The position numbers were made by a program, and so were the translations under genes. A DNA stretch of 64,000 nt from Leptoclinus maculatus (lineage: Eukaryota > Chordata > Actinopteri > Perciformes > Stichaeidae), in contig JAVDOI010000008.1 of NCBI GenBank assembly GCA_032191485.1, positions 4,697,261 to 4,761,260 on the forward strand, written 5' to 3'. The notes below the pieces were generated by a model, which saw only the letters and a list, made by a program, of their open reading frames with translations, was not told the DNA's origin and made no database searches. The first letter of the stretch is position 1; the number at the start of each line of letters is the position of its first letter. This document shows, piece by piece, positions 1 through 9,900 of this stretch.

Positions 1-4
1 TTAG

Positions 5-1993
5 GCCAGAGGATATACGGCGTGAGTTTGGTCGTTATGGGCCTATAGTAGACGTCTACATTCCACTTGACTTCTATACGCGGCGGGGAAGAGGATTTGC
101 TTACATTCAATATCCTTTATTCTTTTCATTTGGAAATGGTGTTTTAACAGAGCGATTGTAAAGCATTAAATCTGACTTTTTGATTCCTGTTGATTCAGCG
201 ACACCTGATAATGACAATGTGTGTGTTTTGTTTTTATTATGTAATTTTATTTTCTGAGAAGTATTTGTTTCTAATAATTCATGTATTCAGATTCAAACTT
301 ATTCCTAACCAATATTTCTTCTGTTGTTGCCTTAGAATGGTAAAGATACAGTTCTGGAGATCCCACACCAAAGAAAGTTGAAAGGCGGTTGTAGAGTAGA
401 TTCAAGCACAAGACACACCCAGGCGACAAGCAATAGTGGAATTTGGAAAATAAAGAGAGAGCAAAAGCATGAAGATACAAAGAGGAGAGGCTTCCATTTG
501 TCTACCAAAGGGAGGAAAAGCAAAGTGTTTATTGGGCAAAGACAAGCAGGAAACCTCAAGTTCTTCTGCCAAGACAATAAAGATCAAGCTGAAGGTTAAA
601 GGTAACAAGCCAAACGTTTTGTATCCTACCGAATCTGATCATCAATATTTGTCTTGTCTTCACAATTTGAGATCACAAATGGGGCCAATGATTCAGTTTT
701 AATGTTGTTTTAATGATCAGGTGCTGTCAACCTGTGTTGCAGCCTCTTTATTTTTGAAAAATTGTTGTGCATGTGTGCAGCCTTCTCTGTCCCTACTTTC
801 CAAATGTCAAAATAAAAAGCCTTAACAACACAGCACGTTTGAAGATGTCCGGGATGCAGAGGACGCTCTTCACAACCTGGACCATAAATGGGTCTGTGGG
901 CGTCAGATCGAGATCCAGTTCGCCCAGGGGGACAGAAAGAGTATGAAGAAGAAAAAAAAAATCATTACGTTTAACTTCTGTAAAGCCTCATTCGGCATTG
1001 TATGGAAACTATTGAGCTTATAAACAACGGATGTTCTGGTGTATATTTTTCCATCCAGCTCCTAACCAGATGAAGACCAAGGAGCGTCACTCCCCTCGCA
1101 GTTCCTCCCGACACGACGACGATCGGGACGGCCGCCGAAGACGCTCCAGGAGCCGCAGCTACGAGCGCCGCAGGTCCCGGAGCACCTCGTATGAGCGCCG
1201 GCCACGGAGGTCTGAGAGCCCCAGAGAGTGAGTCCTGGCAGCGTTTGCTTTATTGCACTTGGAGTAACTTTAATAGTTCAAATGTTTTCTCACTTTATCT
1301 ACAAATGTGTGTAGTAATTAGAGCTGGCTCAATACTTTGCTACTACTGTGGCATCAAAATCTACACATCTAAATCAGGAAACTTTCCCAACTTTATACTA
1401 TATTTAAAAGTTTGATATTTATCCGGACTAATTTAGCCTCTCTGGAGATGGTGTAAACCAGTTGGGTCAGTAAAAGCAGGAAGTCACACTAATTGCCTAA
1501 TTATTATAACTCATTGTTCTCTTGCACAGAATCCGAGTTACGCCCTGATGAACTGGTTTGTGTTTTGGTCTCTCTACAGGTCTCGGTCCTACAGTCGACG
1601 CAGACGGAGCAGAAGCCATGAAAATGACAAGTAGTCTAATTTCTCATCTTGTAGTATGTAAAATAAACGAGGGCCATTGTACTGCAACTTTCCAACCCAC
1701 AGTTGTTATCATTAAGTGATGTTCATCCCACCAGGTCCAGAGGGCCTCCTCGTGACCACCACAGGACACAGCGTGAACACTCTGCGTCCCACTCCCCTTC
1801 AGCCTCCAGACCCGTGCCCAAAGGTAAAAAGAGCCAGTCCCGGTCCCACACCCCGGGTGAAGACTACCACCCCACCTCCAGTTCCCAGAAACCGCCTGTG
1901 GGACGATCTCCATCCCGCTCCTACTCTAGATCCGTGTCCCGCTCACGGTCTCGCTCCAGGTCCTGGGCTGGACGCAAGTCTGGAGGCCACTGA
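5..1993 (+). CDS. srsf10: srsf10, serine/arginine-rich splicing factor 10 (5' part outside the window)
   Basis: SR-family splicing regulator of the nucleus (SRSF10/FUSIP1), read as coding exons 5-109, 837-940, 1059-1227, 1580-1630 and 1735-1993. The first two carry the RRM after its first beta strand: EFGRYGPIVDVY, then FEDVRDAEDALHNLD and GRQIEIQFAQGDRK. The remaining exons give an arginine/serine-rich tail rich in SRS, RRRSRS and SRSRSRS repeats, ending SGGH before TGA, close to the human C-terminus. The exon upstream of base 5 (human N-terminus of about 22 residues) is outside the window. About 228 residues are visible, consistent with a full protein near 250. The intron at 110-836 is not GT-AG but AT-AC (U12 type). 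The other introns are conventional. The gene is convergent with pnrc2. The human gene lies next to PNRC2 in the same arrangement. The a/b teleost paralogue is not assigned. Confidence 0.93.
110..836 (+). other. srsf10: U12-type AT-AC intron in srsf10
   Basis: The only frame-preserving junction between the two RRM exons removes 110-836. The donor at 110 reads ATATCCTT, the exact U12 AT-AC consensus. The intron ends in AC at 835-836. Just upstream, 820-826 reads CCTTAAC, matching the U12 branch-site core, with the branch A about 11 nt before the intron end, as expected. Joining gives Gln-Phe-Glu-Asp exactly as in human SRSF10. No GT is available at the donor, so a major-spliceosome reading would lose conserved residues. 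Confidence 0.9.
336..830 (+). other. srsf10: candidate alternative terminal exon inside the srsf10 U12 intron
   Basis: A good major-type acceptor (pyrimidine-rich tract ending in TTAG at 332-335) opens a stretch that is unusually purine-rich from about 430 to 600 (many AAGA, GAGA and GGAG motifs, the kind bound by SR proteins). Canonical AATAAA hexamers lie at 573-578 and 811-816, the latter only a few bases before the U12 branch site. Mammalian Srsf10 is reported to control its own level by letting the major spliceosome join exon 2 to an internal polyadenylated exon in competition with the minor intron. This stretch fits that role. A GTGAGT inside exon 2 (22-27) and a GTAGAC (48-53) are candidate competing donors. 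The exon is inferred; no transcript was seen. Confidence 0.55.
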
Positions 1994-2650
1994 CTGTCTT
2001 CCCCCCACCCCAGGCCCCGTTAATCTGTCGCCGAGGATGTTTCCGTTCAGTTATAACTAGAGTATTAGGCTCGGTTTGCTTTTCTTTATCATCACATAAT
2101 GGAGTCTGTTGCCAAAAGGGGGGACGAGAGCAGCAGAGAGCTGATGCATTTCTTTTAGTGATTCATAAAAGCACGGTTGATACCCGATACGTTGTTTTTG
2201 GACTTGTGTAATGTCGGTTGCTGCAGGAGGAAAAATGGTAGTTTTTAGTTTTGGCGTTGCCAATATTTTTGTACTTTTGAGTTATCCATATTTACGTTCA
2301 TTGATGCCTGTTTGGTTCTATTTGTGTGTAATCTAAACATGAATAAAAGTTACATTTTACTTCAGGCCCAAACTTCAGTATTTACTAACTATGCTGTCTC
2401 AGCTATCATCCAGCAGGCAAACTGCAGTAGCTGATTAGTATTGCAAATGGCTGATGTATTGAACGCAGTTAGTTGCTACCTGATGTGTTGTCCAGTATGC
2501 TATGTGACAATATGTTTAAGATGCACTGCATTCATTTATCATGTACTTTGTTCAGTGAGTAATACGGTTGAATATTTCAAGTGTTCCTTAGTACTGTTCT
2601 AGTTTTACTTGGTATGCTTTGAAAATAAAGTTTTTTTTTTAAACAAATAT
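1994..2650 (+). other. srsf10: srsf10 3' untranslated region with two poly(A) signals
   Basis: Non-coding sequence after the TGA, AT-rich and T-rich. AATAAA occurs at 2342-2347 and again at 2622-2627, the latter followed by a T-run, giving a proximal and a distal candidate cleavage site. No ORF of note. Confidence 0.65.
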
Positions 2651-2764
2651 TCTGTGACTGATTGCAAGGAATGCTGTAATAGGATAATAAAATATACTAA
2701 ACAAGTGTTGGCACCAGATGAAGAGACTCAAGCAGACAGAAGAATAGGGGGGAAGGGGAAGGGA

Positions 2765-5118
2765 TTTATTATTTTTTTAGGTAAAATTTTGTAATTGTTT
2801 CACAGAGTGCTTTCTTTAACAATTGCTTCTTTTTTTTTAACTAATTGATACCAATCGTAAACAGGGCATTTTCTTTCCATAGTCAGTGACATTTCAGAGG
2901 GGACAAATTAACAGCCAATTCGTTACACGGTTTCAAATTTAGAGTAAGGAGACTGCCATGCACAACTCGATCAGGGCAAGAAAGAAAAATGTTTACATGA
3001 ACAACCAATAGTAAGTACAACTTAAAACAGCATTAGGCCAAGTTCAGTCGTCAGCTGGCGGAAGAACAGCTGGCGACTGAAGATGGGTCTGATGAAAAAG
3101 AACATTGGTCAACGTGGCATTGCCACCAAAATGAAAATAGTTTCAGCATGGATTTCAACTTAGGCACAAACAGGTCGACTCGAGATTAAAAACATCACTT
3201 ACATAATGTAAGCACATTCAGAACTCAAATTGATACATAGGCAAGTCTCCTCTAGGATCCAATCGATGTTTTGCAGTTTTACTTAATTCGCACTAAGCAT
3301 ATGTCACCCTACACTGCAGAATACAAAACAATAAAAAACATGTGCAAGATCTCTGGAAAGATAACAGTGCAGGGGTACTGAGAAATGCTATTTGCAGCTT
3401 TTTTTTTTTTAACAAAAATATTCTTCAGTATTGAAGTCAAGACATTGAAGTCAAGACACGTCCTTAGCATGTCTTATACATTCAGTGTTATTACTAAAAA
3501 TACTTTTGTCAGACAGGCCTCAAACTCGGCCTGCAAATGTACATATGCTACAAGTACTTTATACATTTCATTATTTACATGGCTCTTGAACACATTAACA
3601 AGCTCTCGTACTTTGTTTTGTCATCTTTAGGCTGGCAATAAAACGGCTCCAATTCTGCAAGGGGAAAGCAAAAAGAGCCTCAATAGAGAATTCAGTGAAA
3701 AGAGAAAAAAAAAAAAGAAAATATAAGAGTATCCATGGGGAGATAGTCAATTACGCCTCCATTTCAATAGCATCCTGGCCTGTAACTTATTAAAAACTAG
3801 TCTGATTGCAGTGCAAGAGGGTAAACAAGAGGCAAGTGTGTCTGTTGATTATGGGATGGTCAACTACTGAAACCTATTTTGTAAACATAAACAACCTCCC
3901 GCCTCATGCTGAGGCCTTTGGGCCTTCAGAAACCCTCCTCCGCTCTGCTTTACCTTTGCTTACGAATGCATGCAGCCAACAGGACCATGTCACATGACTT
4001 AAGAGCATGAAACTCAAACTAAGCCCGGCCCTCTTCCGCATGTTGGCGCTGCAGCACCGTCCTAAAAAAAAAGGCAGAGACCGAGGAGCAATAACAGTGC
4101 TGATTGAAAACAGGTGAACGGTTAGAAGTGACTCTTTCACCACACAGGGTCGTAAGGTTTAAGTGGCAACGGCAACAATGCCGACCGCATAGAAGATGTC
4201 CAAAAGAAGAAAAGAAAAAAAAAAAAAAACGAAATACAGCAAAAACATTGCTTTGGTTACACAGCACTTTCTTATATCTTTCAACCACAACAATCAAGGG
4301 CTTGTACAAAATAATGCTATGATAGAGTGTTATGGGCCTCGGACAAGCTCAACTCCTATAGTGCATGTGCGCACAGCGCAATAAAAAAGGTACAGGAGTG
4401 GACAGTCCGAGGCCTGTGTGCCATGGTCTCTTATTACCCTTCAGTTCGAGGTTTTACTTTTGACCTGTACTGTACAGCGCATTACCTCCAGTAAGAAAGC
4501 TTTTTTTCCCTGCAGAATTGCAGTTTGAGTGTCCTTTCCATCCCAAACAAGGATTGTTACACATTAAAGAAAAGAAGATGGGCCCTAGTCAAAAAAAAAA
4601 AACAATGCTTCAAATGTGAGTTTGCTTTAGCACCTGAAGCTTTAGAAGTGACCTTAAAGGCTCATTACAAAATGTATGCAACTGAAAAAGCATTATCTGT
4701 CCACAGAAATGGACCGTAAAAGTGATGGGAGTTTACCTGACCTATACTATAACCGTTGTTTGGGGGGAAAACAGCACACTCAAATCTGCTTTTGATAGCC
4801 AACATTAAAAAGAACAAAACAAAGAGAGAAGTAGAAGGGATATCCAGTTTGTCATTAGTCACAGAAAACTGACTCCACTAACAGGCATTACCGACCAGCA
4901 AGGCTCCAAGGCTGTAATATCTAGAAACATTGGCTTAAAAATTTTGTGTTGAACGACCATTTCGCAGCAAACGTTGCCGCAAATGCCTCCTAACACAGAG
5001 GTCAATCTTAAAAACAGCTAAAAGTATTACAGCACTGAGGTGTTCCTGGTGGGTAGGTTGCCCTCAAGAGAGTCCCAGTTCATTTGTGGGCTTTTTCGAT
5101 CAAGTGTGGGTATCCCTC
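2765..5118 (-). other. pnrc2: long pnrc2 3' untranslated region
   Basis: About 2.3 kb downstream of the pnrc2 stop with no credible ORF on either strand. The first good minus-strand poly(A) signal near the end of srsf10 is at 2765-2770 (TTTATT on the plus strand), so the two convergent genes would end within roughly 140 bases of each other. Several shorter A/T-rich tracts are present (3400, 3706, 4215, 4590). Extent is inferred from the poly(A) signal; shorter isoforms are possible. Confidence 0.5.
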
Positions 5119-5592
5119 TCAGGCCTGCACTTTGAGCAGGCTCTTGAGCTGGAAGGCCATCATCTCCCGGTGGTCACAGGAGCCCATTGGGAAGGACACC
5201 CAGTGGCTGGGGGGCTTAGGCAACACGCTCGGTAAGGGCGGCTCGCTGAACTTGGGCCCGGCGTAGCTCGGACTTCCCGGTGTGGCCAGGAGCGTGTTGA
5301 GGTGAGACACCGCACCCTCCCAGTTCTGACCATAGTTGGTGGCAAAGCGGACAGAAGCACTCTTCTCTGCAGACGCGGCCTGCCGCGCCTCAGGCGACCT
5401 GTGGTAGGTTGCGACTTTGTCGCTCCGGCGGTGGCTGTGGTGGTGAAGGCCACCCGCCCCTCCTGCAGACACTGCTGCTCCTACGTTCTGGTCACGGCTC
5501 CTCTGCTTAGCCCGGCCCAGTTGGTGGTTCTTCTTGGGCAAAGGGCGCTCCGGGTGGGAAACTGGAATGTTGTATCTCTCTCCACCTCCCAT
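5119..5592 (-). CDS. pnrc2: pnrc2, proline-rich nuclear receptor coactivator 2
   Basis: A single coding exon of 157 residues. The N-terminus MGGGERYNIP is identical to vertebrate PNRC2. The C-terminal segment is the family signature: proline-rich SH3-type motif SEPPLPSVLPKPPSHW (residues 116-131), followed by the NR-box-like LKSLL (149-153) and the terminal LLKVQ. The middle (about 20-110) is low-complexity and basic, and has diverged; human PNRC2 is about 139 residues. The family protein coactivates nuclear receptors and bridges DCP1A and UPF1 in mRNA decay; it acts in nucleus and P-bodies. The start is the conserved Met. 5' untranslated exons lie upstream on the minus strand. It is convergent with srsf10, as in human. 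Confidence 0.93.
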   Translation of the reverse strand: MGGGERYNIPVSHPERPLPKKNHQLGRAKQRSRDQNVGAAVSAGGAGGLHHHSHRRSDKVATYHRSPEARQAASAEKSASVRFATNYGQNWEGAVSHLNTLLATPGSPSYAGPKFSEPPLPSVLPKPPSHWVSFPMGSCDHREMMAFQLKSLLKVQA

Positions 5593-5886
5593 ACTGCTTC
5601 TGCACTACGTGTCACCTGCGTTGATATGAAATATACATCGTTACTGAAAGCGCTCGGAAACATTAACCCGTGATCAGAGCTCGGTATCATTGTTATTGAC
5701 AAGGGTAAAACCCGGTAATGCATAATCCGTCCACACAGCACGCGCGCAGACACTTGCACTGCATCTCAATGAAAACAAGCACAGAGGGTTACGTGCGGAG
5801 ACGCCAGACAGCTTGCGCCGCCCCTCCCCCTCCCTCCCTCCCCACACACACGCACAACCCGAGAGCAAAACAGCCCCAGCTCACCT

Positions 5887-6095
5887 CTTTGTTGTCAGAA
5901 AGTCGATGCACCAGAGATCTATCTTCAATCGTTCACCTCCAATCGGGCCCCAGGTCCTCGAAGTAGTTCTCGGTCTACTTCTCGCTGTACTTCTTCTGTG
6001 TCCAGCGAGGTCTAAAGTTCTCATGTGCCAAATAGCGTTGTTTTCCTGTAGCGCCGAGCTGAACATCAATTCACACTCGGCACACGATGCTCCAA
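5887..6095 (-). other. pnrc2: probable 5' untranslated exon of pnrc2
   Basis: On the minus strand a pyrimidine tract ending AAATAG precedes base 6095, and a good donor (exon ending AAAGAG, then GTGAGC) starts at 5886. The enclosed sequence is G+C-richer than its flanks. It contains an open frame from an ATG at about 6024 that stays open to the donor (see finding). A second donor, GGTAAG at 6599-6594, could end the first exon nearer the promoter. Exon calls are by splice-site inspection only. Confidence 0.45.
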
Positions 6096-6599
6096 GAAGG
6101 CCTATTTTTTGGGGGAAAGAAAAAATGTCAGTTAGAGACGCTAAATTGACTTTAACGGTTCTCTTCCGTCGTTTAGTGCATTCATGTTTTCTACCAGCGG
6201 ACGTGTATTTCACAGTGCGTCATTGCGGCGAATACTGCTAAAAAATAAATAAGCAGGTAGCCAGCCGTTCTTAAAACATTACAGGTGTACAAAACTGTTA
6301 ATGTGGGCCATTATCACAACAAAGTGTTGCATAAGCAAACTGCGACATGTTATTCTACTTCTCAAGCTGTCGCTTTGTTCCTGCCAAGTCGCTTTATGGA
6401 AAGATAATTTCCGGGTTTAAAAAAAACAATGAAAGACCATGATAATCTCGACGGACGTGGTTTTTAATTCATAACCACAACTATAGGTTTATTAAATGGC
6501 ATGTTTACAGTCTCAGTACCACTGGTTTTGGAAGCGAACCATAACAAAGGAACTGTGAGCTCATTATGGCGACGAGGCACAAAAACAGCTTCTCTTACC

Positions 6600-6970
6600 G
6601 ACTTCCTCGGGCTTGGTTGTTGAAGAGCCCTTCGTCCAAGAAAATATGCGATAAGCCTTTATATGTGATCCCTCGGCGGACTATGTGAGGAAGCACAGCA
6701 AAGCTATATTTCCTACAAAAATCCCCGTCACCCTCGAAAGCTTAGGTGGTGTTTTAACAGTAGCCGCGCGCGACGCCGTTGACACTCTCTCCCGACTCCG
6801 TCTGAATTGCAACAAAATGGAATCCACAGCGGCGATATGTAGCTCGTCCTAGCCCGTATCCGACCAATCACGTTCCAAGTTCGAAACCGCGCAGCCAATC
6901 AGCGAAGAGACAGCCAGACCGCATTCACGCCTGTTGCCAGACCGGTGACGTCAATCGCTGACACTCTTCT
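6600..6970 (-). promoter_or_regulatory. pnrc2: pnrc2 promoter / first-exon region
   Basis: A G+C-richer block containing two CCAAT motifs (CCAATCA at about 6863 and 6895) and a full cAMP-response element TGACGTCA at 6946-6953, upstream of a candidate first-exon donor on the minus strand at 6599. CCAAT plus CRE without a clear TATA box is typical of housekeeping promoters. Transcription start not determined. Confidence 0.5.
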
Positions 6971-9900
6971 CCATTCCTTTGTTGGACCTCGGGTATTTCC
7001 TGAGAGAAGTGAGGAAAACAACGACGAAAAAAACACTTTCTAAGCACCATAACTCTTCCGCTTTCACGCTATCTTACGTAACAAAAACTCCACGGTTACA
7101 TGCAACGTAATAATAAGGTTTTGGGGAACAATATGTATATATATTTGTCTTATGTATTGTCAATCCCTCGTTCAAATAACAAGGTAAACACGTCCAGAGT
7201 TTAGATTTATTGATGAAGCCTACTTCATAGATTTTCTGCTGTATGAAAACGGATTTGTTGTTCCACAGTTCCTGTTTGTGTGGGTTAACTGGTGTGCTGC
7301 GAAACAGCTGCAACAGGCTGTAATGAGAGCCTACACAACAGCTCTTGTCTGTGAGCTGCTGCCCATCCCCCACGTCTCAGTCCTCTGGTTAAGACAAAAA
7401 CCTGGACCATTTTATTGAAACAAATCGATTAGCCCTCCTATCAATGTCCACGTGCTGCGAAAGTATATGACAACGGGAAAAAGTGCGATTTTCCTGTTTT
7501 GATCCCTGTCTATGTTAAGATATTAGGCTTTTAATTGAATAGATAAGGTGCATTGTGTTGTTACAACTTTTGTGCCATAATCCAGTGTGAGCTTTACAAA
7601 GGCCTAACTCAAGAGTTAAACTACTATGATGCAAAATGAGTATCATGTAAAAGTCACGCTGTCATAAATCTAGCGACATGTGAGCCACAACACCTCAAAT
7701 GGTGTTTGTGTTCCAGATGTGTGTGGGGGTTGCTAAAAAAAGATTGGTGTTTAGCCTAACTAACTGACTGAGACGTTTACCCCCTGAATCATTTTTGTGT
7801 TATTGGTTTCAAATCATTGTTTAAAGCTTATTATATGGCCTGGAGTTCTCTGGTATTACTTGTATTACTATTCAGCTTTAAGGCTTCATATATATATCAC
7901 TTTTATATATTCTTATAACACTAAATTAATGTTTGCCTTTTGAAAAATGCAGTCCTTACACTTCTCTTAGTCTTTACAAGGACAATGTTAATGGAAGATG
8001 CTGGTTTCATGGGAGTCTGCAGGTCCAAGTCGGAAGAATACAAAACAACTAGCGTAATAGATTAACTCATAAGTCCACGGTTAAAGTGACTTACCCCTCT
8101 ACCTTGTCTAAAGCGTCATAACAGTTGCACAACACATTTGGTGTCAGCCATACAGCTGCAGGCCATGGAAGGACACTCCCCAAAGCAAAGCAACCTTTGT
8201 AAGGGGGCTGTTCCCATCAAGAGTCAACTATGTTTGGAAAGTAGGTCATGGAGAGGCTTCTGCGGGTCGTACAGACCATGTGAGGTGGACCTATCTCCAC
8301 ATTTAACTGGTTGTAAAGGCTTCTTAAACGCCCCTGGTCGCGTGATCTCGTCATAGACATAGTGAGTGTATGGTAGGCCATCCTGGGAAGTGGAATGGAA
8401 GATGTATTCAAAACAACAGTGGTGTACAAAGGCTGTTGTTTACTTCTCACACAGCATAGATAGGCTGCATATACAGACGTATCTCTGTCTCATAGGCCAT
8501 TTATAGTTATTTGGTGTACACAGGCTCACATGAATCTGAAGAGTGTGAAAAGCGTTGTGAAACCCACCCACACATAGTGACGTGCAAGAACAGAAGCAGA
8601 ACCGGTTTCACACCCGTCATCGCTAAGTTTGTCCCATATCCAAGATCTTCCAGTAATACCAGAAGCAAATATGTTCAAATGAAATCTCTTTTCTTGGTTG
8701 CCAAGTTTTTTTAAATCTATTTTTCCAGTCTAGTTCAGCGAACGGACAGAGACACAAAGGAGCCTGAATGCACTCGTTTAAAGAACCTACACCAATTATT
8801 GAATATCTGCGTATACAGTCTCGTCAAAGACACACACAACTTGTATTTACATCTATGTCTCTACTACATAGAAATAAAAAAAAAGAAAACTTTAGATTAG
8901 ATTAGATAAGCAACACAAATACCAGTGCCAATACCCACCTAAACCTTATTCCCTACGAATATGACCCCATGGCTGTTGAAAAAAAGAATAATTAAATGAA
9001 AAAATACATATAAACAATACAATTGAGAGCATTGGGGGGCTATTATCATGTGTCTGTTTTCTGTTCCACCCTCCTTCAAGCAGGCCATCCAGCTATGGAG
9101 AATCAAGTGTTTGGCCCACATCACATTGATGGAAGTTTGTTGGATCCTCTCTCTCAACATTTAGTTTTTTAGGTGCTGAGATGTCCTTCAGATGTATTTC
9201 AAATCTTAAATGTCTTCTGCCATTGTTCACTGCCATGTTTAAACAACCCAACACACTTCTTTTTCTAACTGCTCTGTGAAGGAAGAGGGTAAAACACAGG
9301 ACCAAGAGAACATATGACATGGTTGCTGTCTCTTATTGGATATCAATATATGGGTTGTAGATATTACTGAGGTCAAGTCCTCTGTGTTTTACTTGTGGAT
9401 TTGACATTTTTAGCACTATTTTCTGAACCTGGGAGGAATTCATATTCTACAGTTAAAATATCACATGGTGTGTATTTTATTATTTGACTCCAGTATTCTA
9501 AAAAATATGTTTACAAAGAGTTTACCTTGACAAAGCATTTAGACTTTTGTATTGAGTAAAAATGTGACATTTCCTGCAATTTCCTCATCATACATTGTAT
9601 GGAAAGTACCATGTAATGTTGTCATGTAAAGACTCAGTTATTTCAATGAGACTTGACTTTATAAATGTGTTTATTTTCAAAGGAATGATTGAAATAACTG
9701 TTTCACTTAATTGTATTCTTGCAGAAAACGTAATTGAACAGCTAACTAAAACATTAGAGTATGAAAAATCCAAACAATTGAACAGTAATTGGGAACTTGG
9801 ATTTATGACCTCAGATTTCTTTTTTTAATCCTACTAATGGGAAAGGCAAAAAGGAAAAGGAATATGTAGGAAGTATTTTAAATGTTATGGTAGTTTTCAA

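Noticed and set aside
5302..5673. 123-codon plus-strand ORF over pnrc2
   Set aside because: Antisense shadow of the pnrc2 coding exon; the minus-strand frame has the conserved PNRC2 ends.
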